Positions 18,205 through 26,922 of a DNA stretch of 36,809 bases are shown here, piece after piece. Within the stretch, counting starts at the first letter, position 1, and each line of letters begins with the position of its first letter. The notes under the pieces are model-generated. The model did not search any database, was not told where the DNA came from, and saw nothing but the letters and a program-made list of their open reading frames with translations. A program made the position numbers and the translations under genes. Source of the DNA: Bacteroidales bacterium Bact_23 (GTDB lineage: Bacteria; Bacteroidota; Bacteroidia; Bacteroidales; Lentimicrobiaceae); the NCBI GenBank assembly GCA_001603685.1, contig LUZO01000051.1, positions 1 to 36,809 of the forward strand, read 5' to 3'.

Positions 18205-18245
18205 AATCCGGCAGTTCCTTCTAAAAGAAAGCTGCCGGATTTTTT
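18205..18245 (+). terminator. Intrinsic terminator of the 1368-residue protein gene
   Basis: A perfect 10-bp stem (AATCCGGCAG at 18205-18214 with CTGCCGGATT at 18232-18241) is followed by TTTT. An extra upstream copy of the left arm lies at 18184-18193 and could compete for the right arm. Confidence 0.85.
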
Positions 18246-18310
18246 ATGTATTACACCTAACTCACTGTTATTCTGATTTTTATATTTATCATGATAAATT
18301 CCGTTTCACC

Positions 18311-18340
18311 TTTGGCAGTGAATTACTTTTTATAACTTTG
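18311..18340 (+). promoter_or_regulatory. Predicted glyA promoter
   Basis: TTTG (18311-18314), 18-base spacer, TAACTTTG (18333-18340), followed by CAC. This is one of the two best consensus promoters in the window. The leader to the ATG at 18410 would be about 65 bases. The -7 element covers the upstream in-frame ATG at 18338 and so rules it out as the start. Confidence 0.75.
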
Positions 18341-18409
18341 CACCGCTCCGGCAGATCTTTTAAGAGGTTCATTTTACGGAATATCAATCATATAAAAATA
18401 CAGTTCAAG

Positions 18410-19690
18410 ATGAAAAAAGACAAGCAGGTTTTTGACCTTATCAAACAGGAGAAAGAGCGCCAGATGCATGGCATTGAACTTATCGCTTCTGAAAACTTCG
18501 TAAGCCAGCAGGTTCTCGACGCCATGGGCTCGGTATTAACCAACAAATACGCCGAGGGCTATCCCGGCAGGCGCTATTATGGCGGTTGCCAGATTGTTGA
18601 CCAGACCGAACAACTTGCCATCGACCGTGCAAAAGCGCTTTTCGGAGCTGAATATGCCAATGTCCAGCCGCATTCAGGTGCTCAGGCCAATATGGCTGTT
18701 CTGATGGCTGTTCTGAAACCCGGCGACACTTTCATGGGTCTGAACCTCGCTCACGGCGGACACCTTTCGCACGGCTCGCCCGTAAACTCCTCGGGTATTC
18801 TTTACAATCCCGTTGCTTACGGTGTTGAAGAAGATACCGGATTGATCAATTACGACAAAATGGAAGCCGTTGCCCTTGAGCACCGTCCGAAACTGATTAT
18901 CGCCGGCGCTTCGGCCTATTCACGCGACTGGGATTACAAACGGATGCGCGAGATTGCCGACAAGGTAAATGCACTGCTGCTTGCCGATGTTGCCCACCCG
19001 GCAGGACTTATCGCCCGCGGCTTGCTCAACGACCCGATTCCTTACTGCCACTTCGTTACAACTACCACCCACAAAACCCTGCGCGGGCCCCGCGGCGGTA
19101 TGATTCTGATGGGCAAGGATTTCGAAAATCCCTGGGGTCTGAAAACTCCGAAAGGCGAAATCAGAATGATGTCGGCACTGATCGACTCATCGGTTTTCCC
19201 GGGAGTACAGGGCGGACCACTGGAGCATGTGATTGCTGCCAAAGCCGTTGCATTCGGCGAAGCACTCAGCGATGAATATATGGAATATATCATCCAGGTG
19301 AAGAAAAATGCTCAGGTGATGGCCAGCGCATTCGTTAACAAGGGTTACCATGTTATCTCGGGCGGCACCGACAACCACCTGATGCTGATTGACCTGCGCT
19401 CGAAATTCCCCGAACTGACCGGTAAAGTGGCCGAAAATACCCTGGTGAAAGCCGACATTACCATCAACAAAAACATGGTACCTTTCGACAGCCGCTCACC
19501 GTTTACCACCTCCGGAATCCGCGTTGGAACCCCGGCAGTTACATCGCGCGGCCTGAAAGAAGAACACATGACCATTATCGTTGACCTGATTGATGAAGTT
19601 CTTTCAAATATCGAAGACGAATCGGTTATTGATGCCGTTCGCACAAAGGTTAACGAAATGATGAGTGAGTTTCCGCTATTTGCATGGTAA
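18410..19690 (+). CDS. glyA: Serine hydroxymethyltransferase
   Basis: PLP enzyme converting serine plus THF to glycine plus 5,10-methylene-THF, the main entry into the one-carbon pool. From the ATG at 18410 the protein is 426 residues, normal for bacterial SHMT (E. coli 417). Conserved blocks: ELIASENFVS near the N-terminus, YAEGYPGRRYYGGC, the PLP lysine Lys222 in TTTTHKTLRGPRGG, and SGIRVGTPAVTSRG near the C-terminus. An upstream in-frame ATG at 18338 would add 24 atypical residues and overlaps the promoter -7 element. The gene is monocistronic, bounded by its promoter and the terminator at 19712. Confidence 0.98.
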   Translation: MKKDKQVFDLIKQEKERQMHGIELIASENFVSQQVLDAMGSVLTNKYAEGYPGRRYYGGCQIVDQTEQLAIDRAKALFGAEYANVQPHSGAQANMAVLMAVLKPGDTFMGLNLAHGGHLSHGSPVNSSGILYNPVAYGVEEDTGLINYDKMEAVALEHRPKLIIAGASAYSRDWDYKRMREIADKVNALLLADVAHPAGLIARGLLNDPIPYCHFVTTTTHKTLRGPRGGMILMGKDFENPWGLKTPKGEIRMMSALIDSSVFPGVQGGPLEHVIAAKAVAFGEALSDEYMEYIIQVKKNAQVMASAFVNKGYHVISGGTDNHLMLIDLRSKFPELTGKVAENTLVKADITINKNMVPFDSRSPFTTSGIRVGTPAVTSRGLKEEHMTIIVDLIDEVLSNIEDESVIDAVRTKVNEMMSEFPLFAW

Positions 19691-19711
19691 TTCACTAATA
19701 TACAACATGCT

Positions 19712-19746
19712 AAAGAGGCTGCCATTTCCCGACAGCCTCTTTTTCT
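19712..19746 (+). terminator. Intrinsic terminator of glyA
   Basis: A perfect 10-bp stem (AAAGAGGCTG at 19712-19721 with CAGCCTCTTT at 19733-19742) is followed by TTC and a T-rich run, 21 bases after the glyA stop. Confidence 0.9.
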
Positions 19747-19806
19747 TTCCGATCTTCTTCAGTTCACGAACCTGAAAACCAGTTATCCACTACTTCAAAA
19801 TACGAT

Positions 19807-21540
19807 ATGAACCGCATCAGCCTGATCAAACATTTCTTCCTGCTTTTTATTATTACAGGATCCTTTGCCTGTTCCGGCCCAACAACGCCCGAAGAGCCCA
19901 TCGGCCGCGAAGCCCTGATCCGCGACAGTCTGAGGCGTATTTCGGAAGCCCGTTTTTCGGAAACCCGTGAAGCCGTAGCCGAAAATATCCGGCAGATTAT
20001 TGAGACCAACGAGCCCGGCGAAAAGTTCAGGCTAAATGACCTTACCCTGTACTCAACCGAACTGCTGACCAAAATTTATATCGAAAACACCTTTTATCCA
20101 TTGTGGATCAAACAATTTGATTCAACCGTAAAAATGGAGGAGATGGCGGAATTCATCGGTGAAACCGTTTACCACGGCCTTATTCCCGACGAATACCACT
20201 CCGGTGAAATCGCGAGGGAGCTTGAGAAACTGAAGGCTGACAGCACCTTAATCTTTGATGCCGGCTACCTCTCACGCCTTGATCTGATGTTGACCGATGC
20301 ATGGTTTCTGCTTGCCTCACACCTGTATTACGGCAAAGTGGCGCCCGAAAAACTGACCGCCCAGTGGGAAATCAGGCGCGATAAACCGGCAGTTCCGTTT
20401 ACTGCTAACCTGAAAACCATGCTGACAACTGAAACCGTGGCTGATGGATTCAGGCATTTGTACCCCTCGCATCAGGGTTATGAGCTTATGGTAGCTGAAG
20501 CGAAAAGGCTATCGGCCATGAAAGAGGGTGATTTTCAGATAAAGGCTGAAATAAAGAACGGTTCCATCAAACCGGGAGACTCGTTGCCGGCCATAGCTGA
20601 GATAAAACGAAAGTTGGAATTTCTGGGGCTTTACACGCCCGACACCCTCACCCACCCTGACAAATACGATGAAAAACTTGAGGTATCGGTAAAGAAACTG
20701 CAGGAGCAGTTTGGTTTCAACACCGATGGGGCAATCGGCAAAAATGCGCTGAAAGCGCTGAACATGCCACTGGAGCAGCGTATCAACCAGCTTTATGTGA
20801 ATATGGAGCGACTGCGCTGGCTGCCCGACTCACTTGAAGCCATCAATATCTGGGTAAACATTGCCGGATTTACCCTTGAGGCATACCGCGGGAACGACAC
20901 CCTGCTGAGTATGCGAATCATAGCCGGCAAGGAATACCGCGCCACCCCGATCTTTAACGCCCGCATTACCTATCTGGTTTTCAGCCCGTCGTGGACTGTG
21001 CCGCCAACCATTCAGCGAAAGGACATCATTCCGGAGCTGACCAAAGACATCGGATACCTTACGAAAAAGAATATGAAGATATACGATTCGAAAGGCAACC
21101 TTGTTGATCCATCCACAGTAAACTGGAGTAAAAGCGGAATGAAATACACCATCCGTCAGGCGCCCGGCCCGCAGAATTCGCTCGGAAAAGTGAAGTTTAT
21201 GTTTCCCAATAAATACAATGTCTATCTGCACGACACCCCTTCGCACAGCCTGTTTTCACGCGACGAGCGGACCTTCAGCTCAGGGTGCATCCGAATTGAA
21301 AAACCCGACGAACTTGCCGCCCTGCTGCTGGCCGATATGCCGGGTTGGGATATGGAACGCATAAAACAGGCAATGAATTCGCGGGCTGAAAGAACTGTTG
21401 TACTCAACTCTCCTGCAGGAGTTTACATCACCTATCTCACCGCTTGGGGAAACAGAAACGGAACCATCCACCACCGGGTTGACATCTACAATCGCGACGA
21501 TGAAATGGTGAAAGCGCTGAGGGAGCGGACAGTAAAATAG
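19807..21540 (+). CDS. L,D-transpeptidase of the YcbB/LdtD type, predicted lipoprotein
   Basis: A peptidoglycan-remodelling enzyme that forms 3-3 cross-links or attaches proteins to meso-DAP. The 577-residue protein has a lipoprotein signal with lipobox SFAC and Cys22 as the predicted lipid site. A helical scaffold domain (about 60-230) is followed by a PG_binding_1 domain (about 254-320, IKRKLEFLGLYTP to GAIGKNALKALN) and a YkuD catalytic domain (about 346-505). Catalytic residues are His475 in LHDTPS and Cys494 in the hallmark SSGCIR. This order matches E. coli LdtD (615 aa). It follows the glyA terminator by about 60 bases with no clear promoter seen. The next gene encodes a second, unrelated-subfamily L,D-transpeptidase on the same strand. 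Confidence 0.93.
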   Translation: MNRISLIKHFFLLFIITGSFACSGPTTPEEPIGREALIRDSLRRISEARFSETREAVAENIRQIIETNEPGEKFRLNDLTLYSTELLTKIYIENTFYPLWIKQFDSTVKMEEMAEFIGETVYHGLIPDEYHSGEIARELEKLKADSTLIFDAGYLSRLDLMLTDAWFLLASHLYYGKVAPEKLTAQWEIRRDKPAVPFTANLKTMLTTETVADGFRHLYPSHQGYELMVAEAKRLSAMKEGDFQIKAEIKNGSIKPGDSLPAIAEIKRKLEFLGLYTPDTLTHPDKYDEKLEVSVKKLQEQFGFNTDGAIGKNALKALNMPLEQRINQLYVNMERLRWLPDSLEAINIWVNIAGFTLEAYRGNDTLLSMRIIAGKEYRATPIFNARITYLVFSPSWTVPPTIQRKDIIPELTKDIGYLTKKNMKIYDSKGNLVDPSTVNWSKSGMKYTIRQAPGPQNSLGKVKFMFPNKYNVYLHDTPSHSLFSRDERTFSSGCIRIEKPDELAALLLADMPGWDMERIKQAMNSRAERTVVLNSPAGVYITYLTAWGNRNGTIHHRVDIYNRDDEMVKALRERTVK

Positions 21541-21636
21541 AATGGCTCAACAATATCATGTATTGAACAGGCGTTCATTTGCAGCGAAAGAAAAAATAAA
21601 ACGGAACAAAGAAAATCAGATTTTTGTGCCTCGAAA

Positions 21637-22332
21637 ATGAATTACATACCACATCTGAGGAGAGGAATGCAGGGAAGGTTTTTGCGGATTGCGCTGATTA
21701 CAGCAATGCTGGTGCTATATATCCATCAACCCCTTTATTATTCGGTAGCCGGCGAGCCGCCGCGAAATGAAGAAACAGCAGAGGCTGTAAACCTTTCGGG
21801 AATTGAAAAGGAAGTGAACCCGAAACTGATTGAAAGTTTCCGGAACCACCTGCCACAGTTTCTGCCCCTGCTGCACAAGGAGATTGTAACGATCATCGAT
21901 TTTTCATTGCCCAGCACTGCCCGCCGTCTATGGACGGTTAACATCAGGACGGGTGAGGTAATTTTCAACACTTTGGTGGCTCACGGCAAGAACACCGGCG
22001 ACAATCTGGCTCAGAAATTCTCAAACACTCCCCAATCGTATCAGAGCAGCCTTGGTTTTTATCTGACCGATCAGATTTATACCGGAAAGCACGGGCAATC
22101 GCTCAGGCTGCGGGGACTCGAAAAGAACATCAACGACAACGCCTGGGAGCGTGCCATTGTTATTCACGGCGCTGATTATGTAAGCGACTCCTTTATCCGC
22201 GAAAACGGCAGACTGGGCCGCAGCCACGGTTGCCCTGCCATCCCCAACGAAATTACAGAGGAGTTCATCAGCACCGTTAAGGAAGGCTCCCTGATTTTTA
22301 TCTACCATCCCGGATACGATAAAAAAAGCTGA
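21637..22332 (+). CDS. Small L,D-transpeptidase-like protein (YkuD_2 type)
   Basis: A 231-residue exported protein of the murein L,D-transpeptidase catalytic-domain family (PF13645-like). The N-terminus has a basic stretch and a hydrophobic segment at about residues 17-33, a signal peptide or anchor. The catalytic region spans about 85-228: VNIRTGEVIFNTLVAHGKNTG, then IVIHGADYV with His177, and GRSHGCPAI with His197 and the nucleophile Cys199. This sub-family is distinct from LdtD: it lacks the PG-binding domain and has SHGCPA instead of SSGCIR. It starts 96 bases after the larger transpeptidase gene. A promoter-like GATTTTTG at 21619-21626 is one base off consensus with no good -33, so co-transcription is possible. 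Confidence 0.88.
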   Translation: MNYIPHLRRGMQGRFLRIALITAMLVLYIHQPLYYSVAGEPPRNEETAEAVNLSGIEKEVNPKLIESFRNHLPQFLPLLHKEIVTIIDFSLPSTARRLWTVNIRTGEVIFNTLVAHGKNTGDNLAQKFSNTPQSYQSSLGFYLTDQIYTGKHGQSLRLRGLEKNINDNAWERAIVIHGADYVSDSFIRENGRLGRSHGCPAIPNEITEEFISTVKEGSLIFIYHPGYDKKS

Positions 22333-22476
22333 TCCAAAGCTCTCTTCTGAAAATTCATTTACTCTCCGGCTACCCGGCCGGGAAGTGCCGGCAACAAATC
22401 ATACCCTGAAAAAGTCTCCTCCGGATATTCCTGAACCTTCCATTGTGAAAGCAAATGAAGGGTTCTTCACCGGCAC

Positions 22477-22505
22477 AAAAAAACCCGGTTTGACCCGGGC
22501 TTTTT
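22477..22505. terminator. Bidirectional terminator between the L,D-transpeptidase and EF-G-like genes
   Basis: CCCGG (22484-22488), six-base loop, CCGGG (22495-22499), flanked by seven A on the left and five T on the right. It can therefore stop transcripts of both convergent neighbours; the T7 read from the minus strand favours use by the EF-G-like gene. Confidence 0.85.
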
Positions 22506-22527
22506 ATATAATAAACAGAACAGATTT

Positions 22528-24663
22528 TTATTCGTCGTCTTTTTCCTGTTCTTCGTATGCTTTGAGCAGTGCAGTCTGAACATCGCCAGGAACCATTGCA
22601 TACTCGGCAAATTTCAGTGAGTAGGTACCGCTGCCGCTGGTAATCGAGCTTAGGGTAGTTGAATAGCGGTTCATTTCTGCCAGAGGAACTTTTGCCTTAA
22701 CAATCTGGTAGTTACCTTCGCTGTCCATACCCATGATGATGGCTCTGCGTCCCTGAAGGTCGGTCATGATATCTCCCATACGATCACCCGGAACCATTAC
22801 TTCCACATCGTAAATCGGTTCGAGGATTTTGGGGCCTGCGTTCTTAAATGCTTCCTTAAATGCATTTCTTCCGGCAAGCTTAAATGCTAACTCGTTTGAG
22901 TCAACCGGGTGCATTTTACCGTCGTAAATATTTACCACGATATCGCGTGCGTATGAACCGGTAAGCGGACCTTCTTCGATCTTTTCCATGATTCCCTTCA
23001 GAATGGCGGGCATAAACCTTGCATCGATGGAACCTCCAACGATACAGTTGTTGAACACCAGCTTACCACCCCATGCCAGATCGTGGGTTTCAGTACCGCG
23101 GATGGGGAATTCGGTCTGCGGAGTCATTCCTTCGGTGTACGGCTGAATCAGCATGTGAACTTCGCCAAACTGACCTGCACCACCCGACTGTTTTTTATGA
23201 CGATACATGGATTTTGCCGATTTGGTAATGGTTTCGCGATAGGGAATCTTCGGTGCATAGTACTCGATCATAATCTTTTCGATATTCTCGATGTGCCATT
23301 TTGCAATGTTCAGATGAAGCTCACCCTGACCACGCATAATGATCTGCTTCAGTTCTTTCGAGTATTCAATGGTGATGGTGGGGTCCACTTTCTGCAACTC
23401 AACCAGTGCAGCGCCCAGTTTTTCATCATCGGCAGTGCTTTTAGCCTTTACTGCCATAGTAATCTTCGGTGCCGGAAATTTTATCGACTCGATAATATCG
23501 CCGGAATTTCTGGGGCTGTTCAGGGTATGGTTGGTGCGAACATTTTTCAGTTTAATGGCTGCTGCGATATCACCGGCAGAAACTTTTTCGAGTTTCTCAC
23601 GCTTCTTGCCTGCTACTGCAAACATCTGTGAAATACGCTCTTTCGAGTTGTTTACGCCGTTTACAAGATCCATGGCTTCAGTTACTTCACCAGCATAAAC
23701 CTTGAAGAATGAAATCTCGCCAAGGTGTTCTTCAACAGAAGTTTTAAAGATCAATGCAGAGGTAGGATCTGAAGAATTGCAGGTCAGAAGTTTGTCTTCG
23801 GTGGTTTTGCGGCCCGGCATTTCATCAGGAGCTGCAGTATAGTTAACTACAAAATCGAGGAATGCATCTACGCCATAGTTGGGCTTGGCGGCAACACAAA
23901 GTACCGGGAATAAACCGCGGCTGATGATGCCAAGTTTCAGTCCTTTCTTAAGTTCATCGGCTGTGAGGGTACCGTTTTCGAAGAATGACTCCATCAAAGT
24001 TTCGTCACTTTCAGCAGCAGCCTCGATGAGGGTATTCAGCATCTCTTCGGCCTTATCTTTATGGTCAGCCGGGATATCGAGTACCTCAGCCTTTCCGCCT
24101 CCTTCAGGGTATTTCAGCATTTTCTGCTGAAGAACATCGATGATGGCATTAAAACCATGACCTTCATTCAGAGGATACTGAATGGGAACTACATTGCTTC
24201 CGAACTGGGTGTTAAGCTGGCGGAGGGTCTCCTCAAAGCTTGATTTCTCATGCTCAAGATGGTTTACAAGGAAAACAACCGGTGAATTGAGTGCTTTTGC
24301 CTGCCTCCAGTTAATTTCGGTACCTACTTCTACTCCGTTCTGTCCGTTAACAACCATAACGGCTGTATCGGCAACATTCAGAGCGGCAACAACTTCACCA
24401 ATAAAATCATCGAAGCCGGGAGCATCAATGATGTTGATTTTATGTCCTTTATATTCACCGTAAAGAACGGTTGAGGATACCGAATTTTCGCGCTCAAGCT
24501 CGATTTCGCGATAATCCGATACGGTATTTCTGTCTTCGATTGCACCGCGTCTGTTAATCAGACCGCATTCAAATAACATGGACTCTGATAAAGTTGTTTT
24601 TCCGGATTTGGCACCCCCTATGAGTACAATATTCCTTAATTCGTTTGTTTTGTAAACCTTCAT
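22528..24663 (-). CDS. Elongation factor G paralogue (EF-G2-like) with altered GTPase motifs
   Basis: A 711-residue translation factor with the full EF-G layout. The P-loop is intact (GGAKSGKT, 16-23). In the G3 motif the usual DTPGH reads DAPGF, so Phe84 replaces the His that activates water. The G4 NKxD motif reads NHLE (134-137). Switch I has RENSV (58-62) where EF-G has RGITI. Domain IV is well kept: HKKQSGGAGQFG (489-500) and His585 in MHPVDSNE, the tip residues that enter the decoding site. From memory the N-terminal half closely resembles Bacteroides EF-G2, a paralogue reported to support translocation without GTP hydrolysis. A canonical fusA is expected elsewhere in the genome. It has its own consensus promoter, so it is probably transcribed alone. 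Confidence 0.92.
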   Translation of the reverse strand: MKVYKTNELRNIVLIGGAKSGKTTLSESMLFECGLINRRGAIEDRNTVSDYREIELERENSVSSTVLYGEYKGHKINIIDAPGFDDFIGEVVAALNVADTAVMVVNGQNGVEVGTEINWRQAKALNSPVVFLVNHLEHEKSSFEETLRQLNTQFGSNVVPIQYPLNEGHGFNAIIDVLQQKMLKYPEGGGKAEVLDIPADHKDKAEEMLNTLIEAAAESDETLMESFFENGTLTADELKKGLKLGIISRGLFPVLCVAAKPNYGVDAFLDFVVNYTAAPDEMPGRKTTEDKLLTCNSSDPTSALIFKTSVEEHLGEISFFKVYAGEVTEAMDLVNGVNNSKERISQMFAVAGKKREKLEKVSAGDIAAAIKLKNVRTNHTLNSPRNSGDIIESIKFPAPKITMAVKAKSTADDEKLGAALVELQKVDPTITIEYSKELKQIIMRGQGELHLNIAKWHIENIEKIMIEYYAPKIPYRETITKSAKSMYRHKKQSGGAGQFGEVHMLIQPYTEGMTPQTEFPIRGTETHDLAWGGKLVFNNCIVGGSIDARFMPAILKGIMEKIEEGPLTGSYARDIVVNIYDGKMHPVDSNELAFKLAGRNAFKEAFKNAGPKILEPIYDVEVMVPGDRMGDIMTDLQGRRAIIMGMDSEGNYQIVKAKVPLAEMNRYSTTLSSITSGSGTYSLKFAEYAMVPGDVQTALLKAYEEQEKDDE

Positions 24664-24706
24664 GTTTTAGCAAGTTATGATGATTAAACCGATTTCAAAA
24701 GGGCTG

Positions 24707-24736
24707 CAAAGTTAAAAAAAACTGCATAATAACAAA
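24707..24736 (-). promoter_or_regulatory. Predicted promoter of the EF-G2-like gene
   Basis: Minus strand: TTTG (24733-24736), 18-base spacer containing a T-tract, TAACTTTG (24707-24714), followed by CAG. It has the same spacing and -7 octamer as the glyA promoter. The leader to the ATG at 24663 would be about 35-40 bases. Confidence 0.75.
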
Positions 24737-24821
24737 ACCTTGTTTTAAAATTCGCAGTTAAAACCATTTGAAAATCAAAACAGGTCGGTTGTCTTTTCCG
24801 AAACAAGCAACAACAGGCAAG

Positions 24822-24845
24822 GGATAAGCCGCCGGGCGGCTATCC
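24822..24845 (-). terminator. GC-rich hairpin after the PfkB kinase gene
   Basis: GGATA-A-GCCGC / CGG loop / GCGGC-TATCC: 10 base pairs with one bulged A, 23 bases past the kinase stop. It has no U tract on the minus strand, so termination strength is uncertain. Confidence 0.55.
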
Positions 24846-24868
24846 GAAGGGATACTTCACTGCAGATT

Positions 24869-25792
24869 TCAGCCCAGCGTAATATCAAACCGTACCATAT
24901 CGGTAAACAGTCTGAGGCGGTTGTTCAGGTCAGCGTTATCAACTGTTTGCAACCTTTCGGTACCAAATTGTTCTACGGTGAATGAGGCCATTGCCGAACC
25001 GTAGATGATGGCACGCTTCATATTGCTGAACGAGATATCGTCGGTTTTGGCCAGATATCCGATAAAGCCTCCGGCAAAGGTATCGCCTGCTCCGGTGGGG
25101 TCGAAAACCTCCTCAAGCGGCAAAGCCGGTGCGAAAAAGACATTGTCCTTGTTAAACAGTAAGGCACCGTGTTCGCCCTTCTTGATTACCAGGAACTTAG
25201 GACCCATTGCAATGATTTTTTTAGCGGCCCTTGCCAGCGAGTACTCTCCTGAAAGCTGACGAGCCTCTTCGTCGTTGATGGTGAGAACATCAACCATGGA
25301 GATTACTTCCATGAGATCATCCCAGGCGGTATTCATCCAGAAATTCATGGTGTCCATCACGATCAGTTTCGGGCGGACGGCACACTGCTGGATTACCCTT
25401 TTCTGTATCTGAGGTGTGAGATTGCCAAGCATCAGATAGCTGCAATCCTTATACGATTCGGGTAATACCGGATCGAAATCGGCCAGTACATTGAGTTCGG
25501 TAACCAGGGTATCCCGGGTGTTCATGTCGTTATGATACCTTCCCGCCCAGAAAAAGGTCTTTCCGTCGGGGATAATCTTGATTCCGGAGGTTTCAATTCC
25601 GTTATCATTCAGCAGATCAAGATGTTCCTGCGGGAAATCGCCGCCGATAACCGAAACGATTTTGGTTTTTACATTCAGTTTTGATGCTGCCAGGCCAATA
25701 AATGTGGCGGCACCGCCAAGAATTTTATCTGTTTTGCCAAAGGGAGTTTCAATGGCATCAAAGGCAACAGTTCCTACAACTACAAGACTCAT
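24869..25792 (-). CDS. PfkB-family sugar (or nucleoside) kinase
   Basis: A 307-residue cytoplasmic kinase of the ribokinase/PfkB family. The N-terminal glycine motif GGAATFIGLAASKL (26-39) and the C-terminal signature DPTGAGDTFAGGF (231-243) are both present; Asp237 is the predicted catalytic base and GAGD the anion hole. Length is typical. The substrate cannot be read from sequence: ribokinase, fructokinase, adenosine kinase and others share these motifs. It lies 95 bases downstream of transaldolase on the same strand, which hints at sugar-phosphate metabolism but does not prove it. No consensus promoter was seen in the gap. Confidence 0.9.
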   Translation of the reverse strand: MSLVVVGTVAFDAIETPFGKTDKILGGAATFIGLAASKLNVKTKIVSVIGGDFPQEHLDLLNDNGIETSGIKIIPDGKTFFWAGRYHNDMNTRDTLVTELNVLADFDPVLPESYKDCSYLMLGNLTPQIQKRVIQQCAVRPKLIVMDTMNFWMNTAWDDLMEVISMVDVLTINDEEARQLSGEYSLARAAKKIIAMGPKFLVIKKGEHGALLFNKDNVFFAPALPLEEVFDPTGAGDTFAGGFIGYLAKTDDISFSNMKRAIIYGSAMASFTVEQFGTERLQTVDNADLNNRLRLFTDMVRFDITLG

Positions 25793-25887
25793 AAAGTAAA
25801 GAGAATAAAAAGTAACAACAAAAGAAGTGGCAGTAAATCAGTATTTTAAGATGAAAATTAAGTTAAATCCGCTTGCCGGCGGTTGGG

Positions 25888-26850
25888 TTACGACAGAAAT
25901 CCTGCCTTGATGAATTCCTCAAGTTTTATCAGGTCTTCAGTAAATCTGCGAATGCCTTCAGCCAGCTTATCGGTGGCCATGGCATCTTCGTTCATCAGCC
26001 AGCGGAATGTTTTTTCATCGGCGTGGATTTTTTCGATGGGCATTGCTTTGGCTTTTCCGGCATCCAGTTGCCGAACCACCGGCTCCTGCGAGGCTTCCAG
26101 TTCGCCGAGCAGCGCGGGCGAAACCGTAAGCAGGTCGCAGCCGGCAAGGGCGACAATTTCACCCTTATTTCTGAAGCTTGCGCCCATTACCTCGGTGGCA
26201 TAACCGAATTTCTTGTAATAGTTGAAAATTTCTGTCACCGAAACAACGCCCGGATCTTCAAACGGATCGGCTGAGGCAAACCCTTTCTCCTTTTTATACC
26301 AGTCGAGGATTCTACCAACGAACGGCGAAATCAGTTTAACGCCCGCTTCGGCACAGGCAATTGCCTGAATTTTCGAGAAGAGCAGGGTAAGGTTGCAATG
26401 AATTCCCTCTTTTTCCAGCACCTCTGCAGCACGAATTCCCTCCCAGGTTGCTGCCACCTTAATCAGAATCCGCTCGCGGCTGATTCCGGCCTTTTCGTAA
26501 AGTCCGATCAGGGTGCGGGCTTTTTCGATGGTACCTTCCGTATCGAACGACAGGCGGGCATCCACTTCAGTACTTACCCTTCCCGGAACTATCTTCAGAA
26601 TTTCCAGCCCGAAATTTACGGCCAACCTGTCGAGGCAAAGCGATAGTTGAAGTTCCGGATCGGCGGTAAGCGATTTTACCTCTTCCGCAGCCTTAACGGC
26701 CAGATGGCGGTATTTTTCCTGTTTTGCCGCTGCATAAATCAGCGAAGGGTTGGTGGTGGCATCCACCGGGCGGAATGATACAATCGACGCAAAATCACCG
26801 GTATCGGCAACTACCCGGGTAATCTGTTTTAATTGTTCCAATGAATTCAT
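25888..26850 (-). CDS. tal: Transaldolase (class I, TalB type)
   Basis: Pentose-phosphate enzyme transferring a dihydroxyacetone unit between sedoheptulose-7-P and glyceraldehyde-3-P. From the ATG at 26850 the protein is 320 residues, close to E. coli TalB (317). Signatures: VVADTGDF with Asp16, the DATTNPSL block at 30-37, the Schiff-base Lys131 in RILIKVAATWEG, and GIHCNLTLLFS followed by SPFVGRILDW. A TTG-or-similar upstream start giving seven extra residues (MHLKTYR) is less likely, because MNSLEQLKQ aligns with the TalB N-terminus. It is 72 bases downstream of lysS, so it may share that transcript. Confidence 0.95.
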   Translation of the reverse strand: MNSLEQLKQITRVVADTGDFASIVSFRPVDATTNPSLIYAAAKQEKYRHLAVKAAEEVKSLTADPELQLSLCLDRLAVNFGLEILKIVPGRVSTEVDARLSFDTEGTIEKARTLIGLYEKAGISRERILIKVAATWEGIRAAEVLEKEGIHCNLTLLFSKIQAIACAEAGVKLISPFVGRILDWYKKEKGFASADPFEDPGVVSVTEIFNYYKKFGYATEVMGASFRNKGEIVALAGCDLLTVSPALLGELEASQEPVVRQLDAGKAKAMPIEKIHADEKTFRWLMNEDAMATDKLAEGIRRFTEDLIKLEEFIKAGFLS

Positions 26851-26922
26851 TCTGTATGTTTTTAAATGCACGCCGCCATATTTCTGACAGCTATCCGGCA
26901 GTTTTACACAAAACGGAAATAT

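Noticed and set aside
18338..18409. Upstream ATG extending glyA by 24 codons
   Set aside because: The ATG overlaps the -7 promoter element, and the added residues do not belong to the SHMT family.
21578..21626. Possible promoter before the small L,D-transpeptidase gene
   Set aside because: GATTTTTG differs from TAnnTTTG at the key T, and the nearest TTTG is 37 bases away, far from the usual 18-21.
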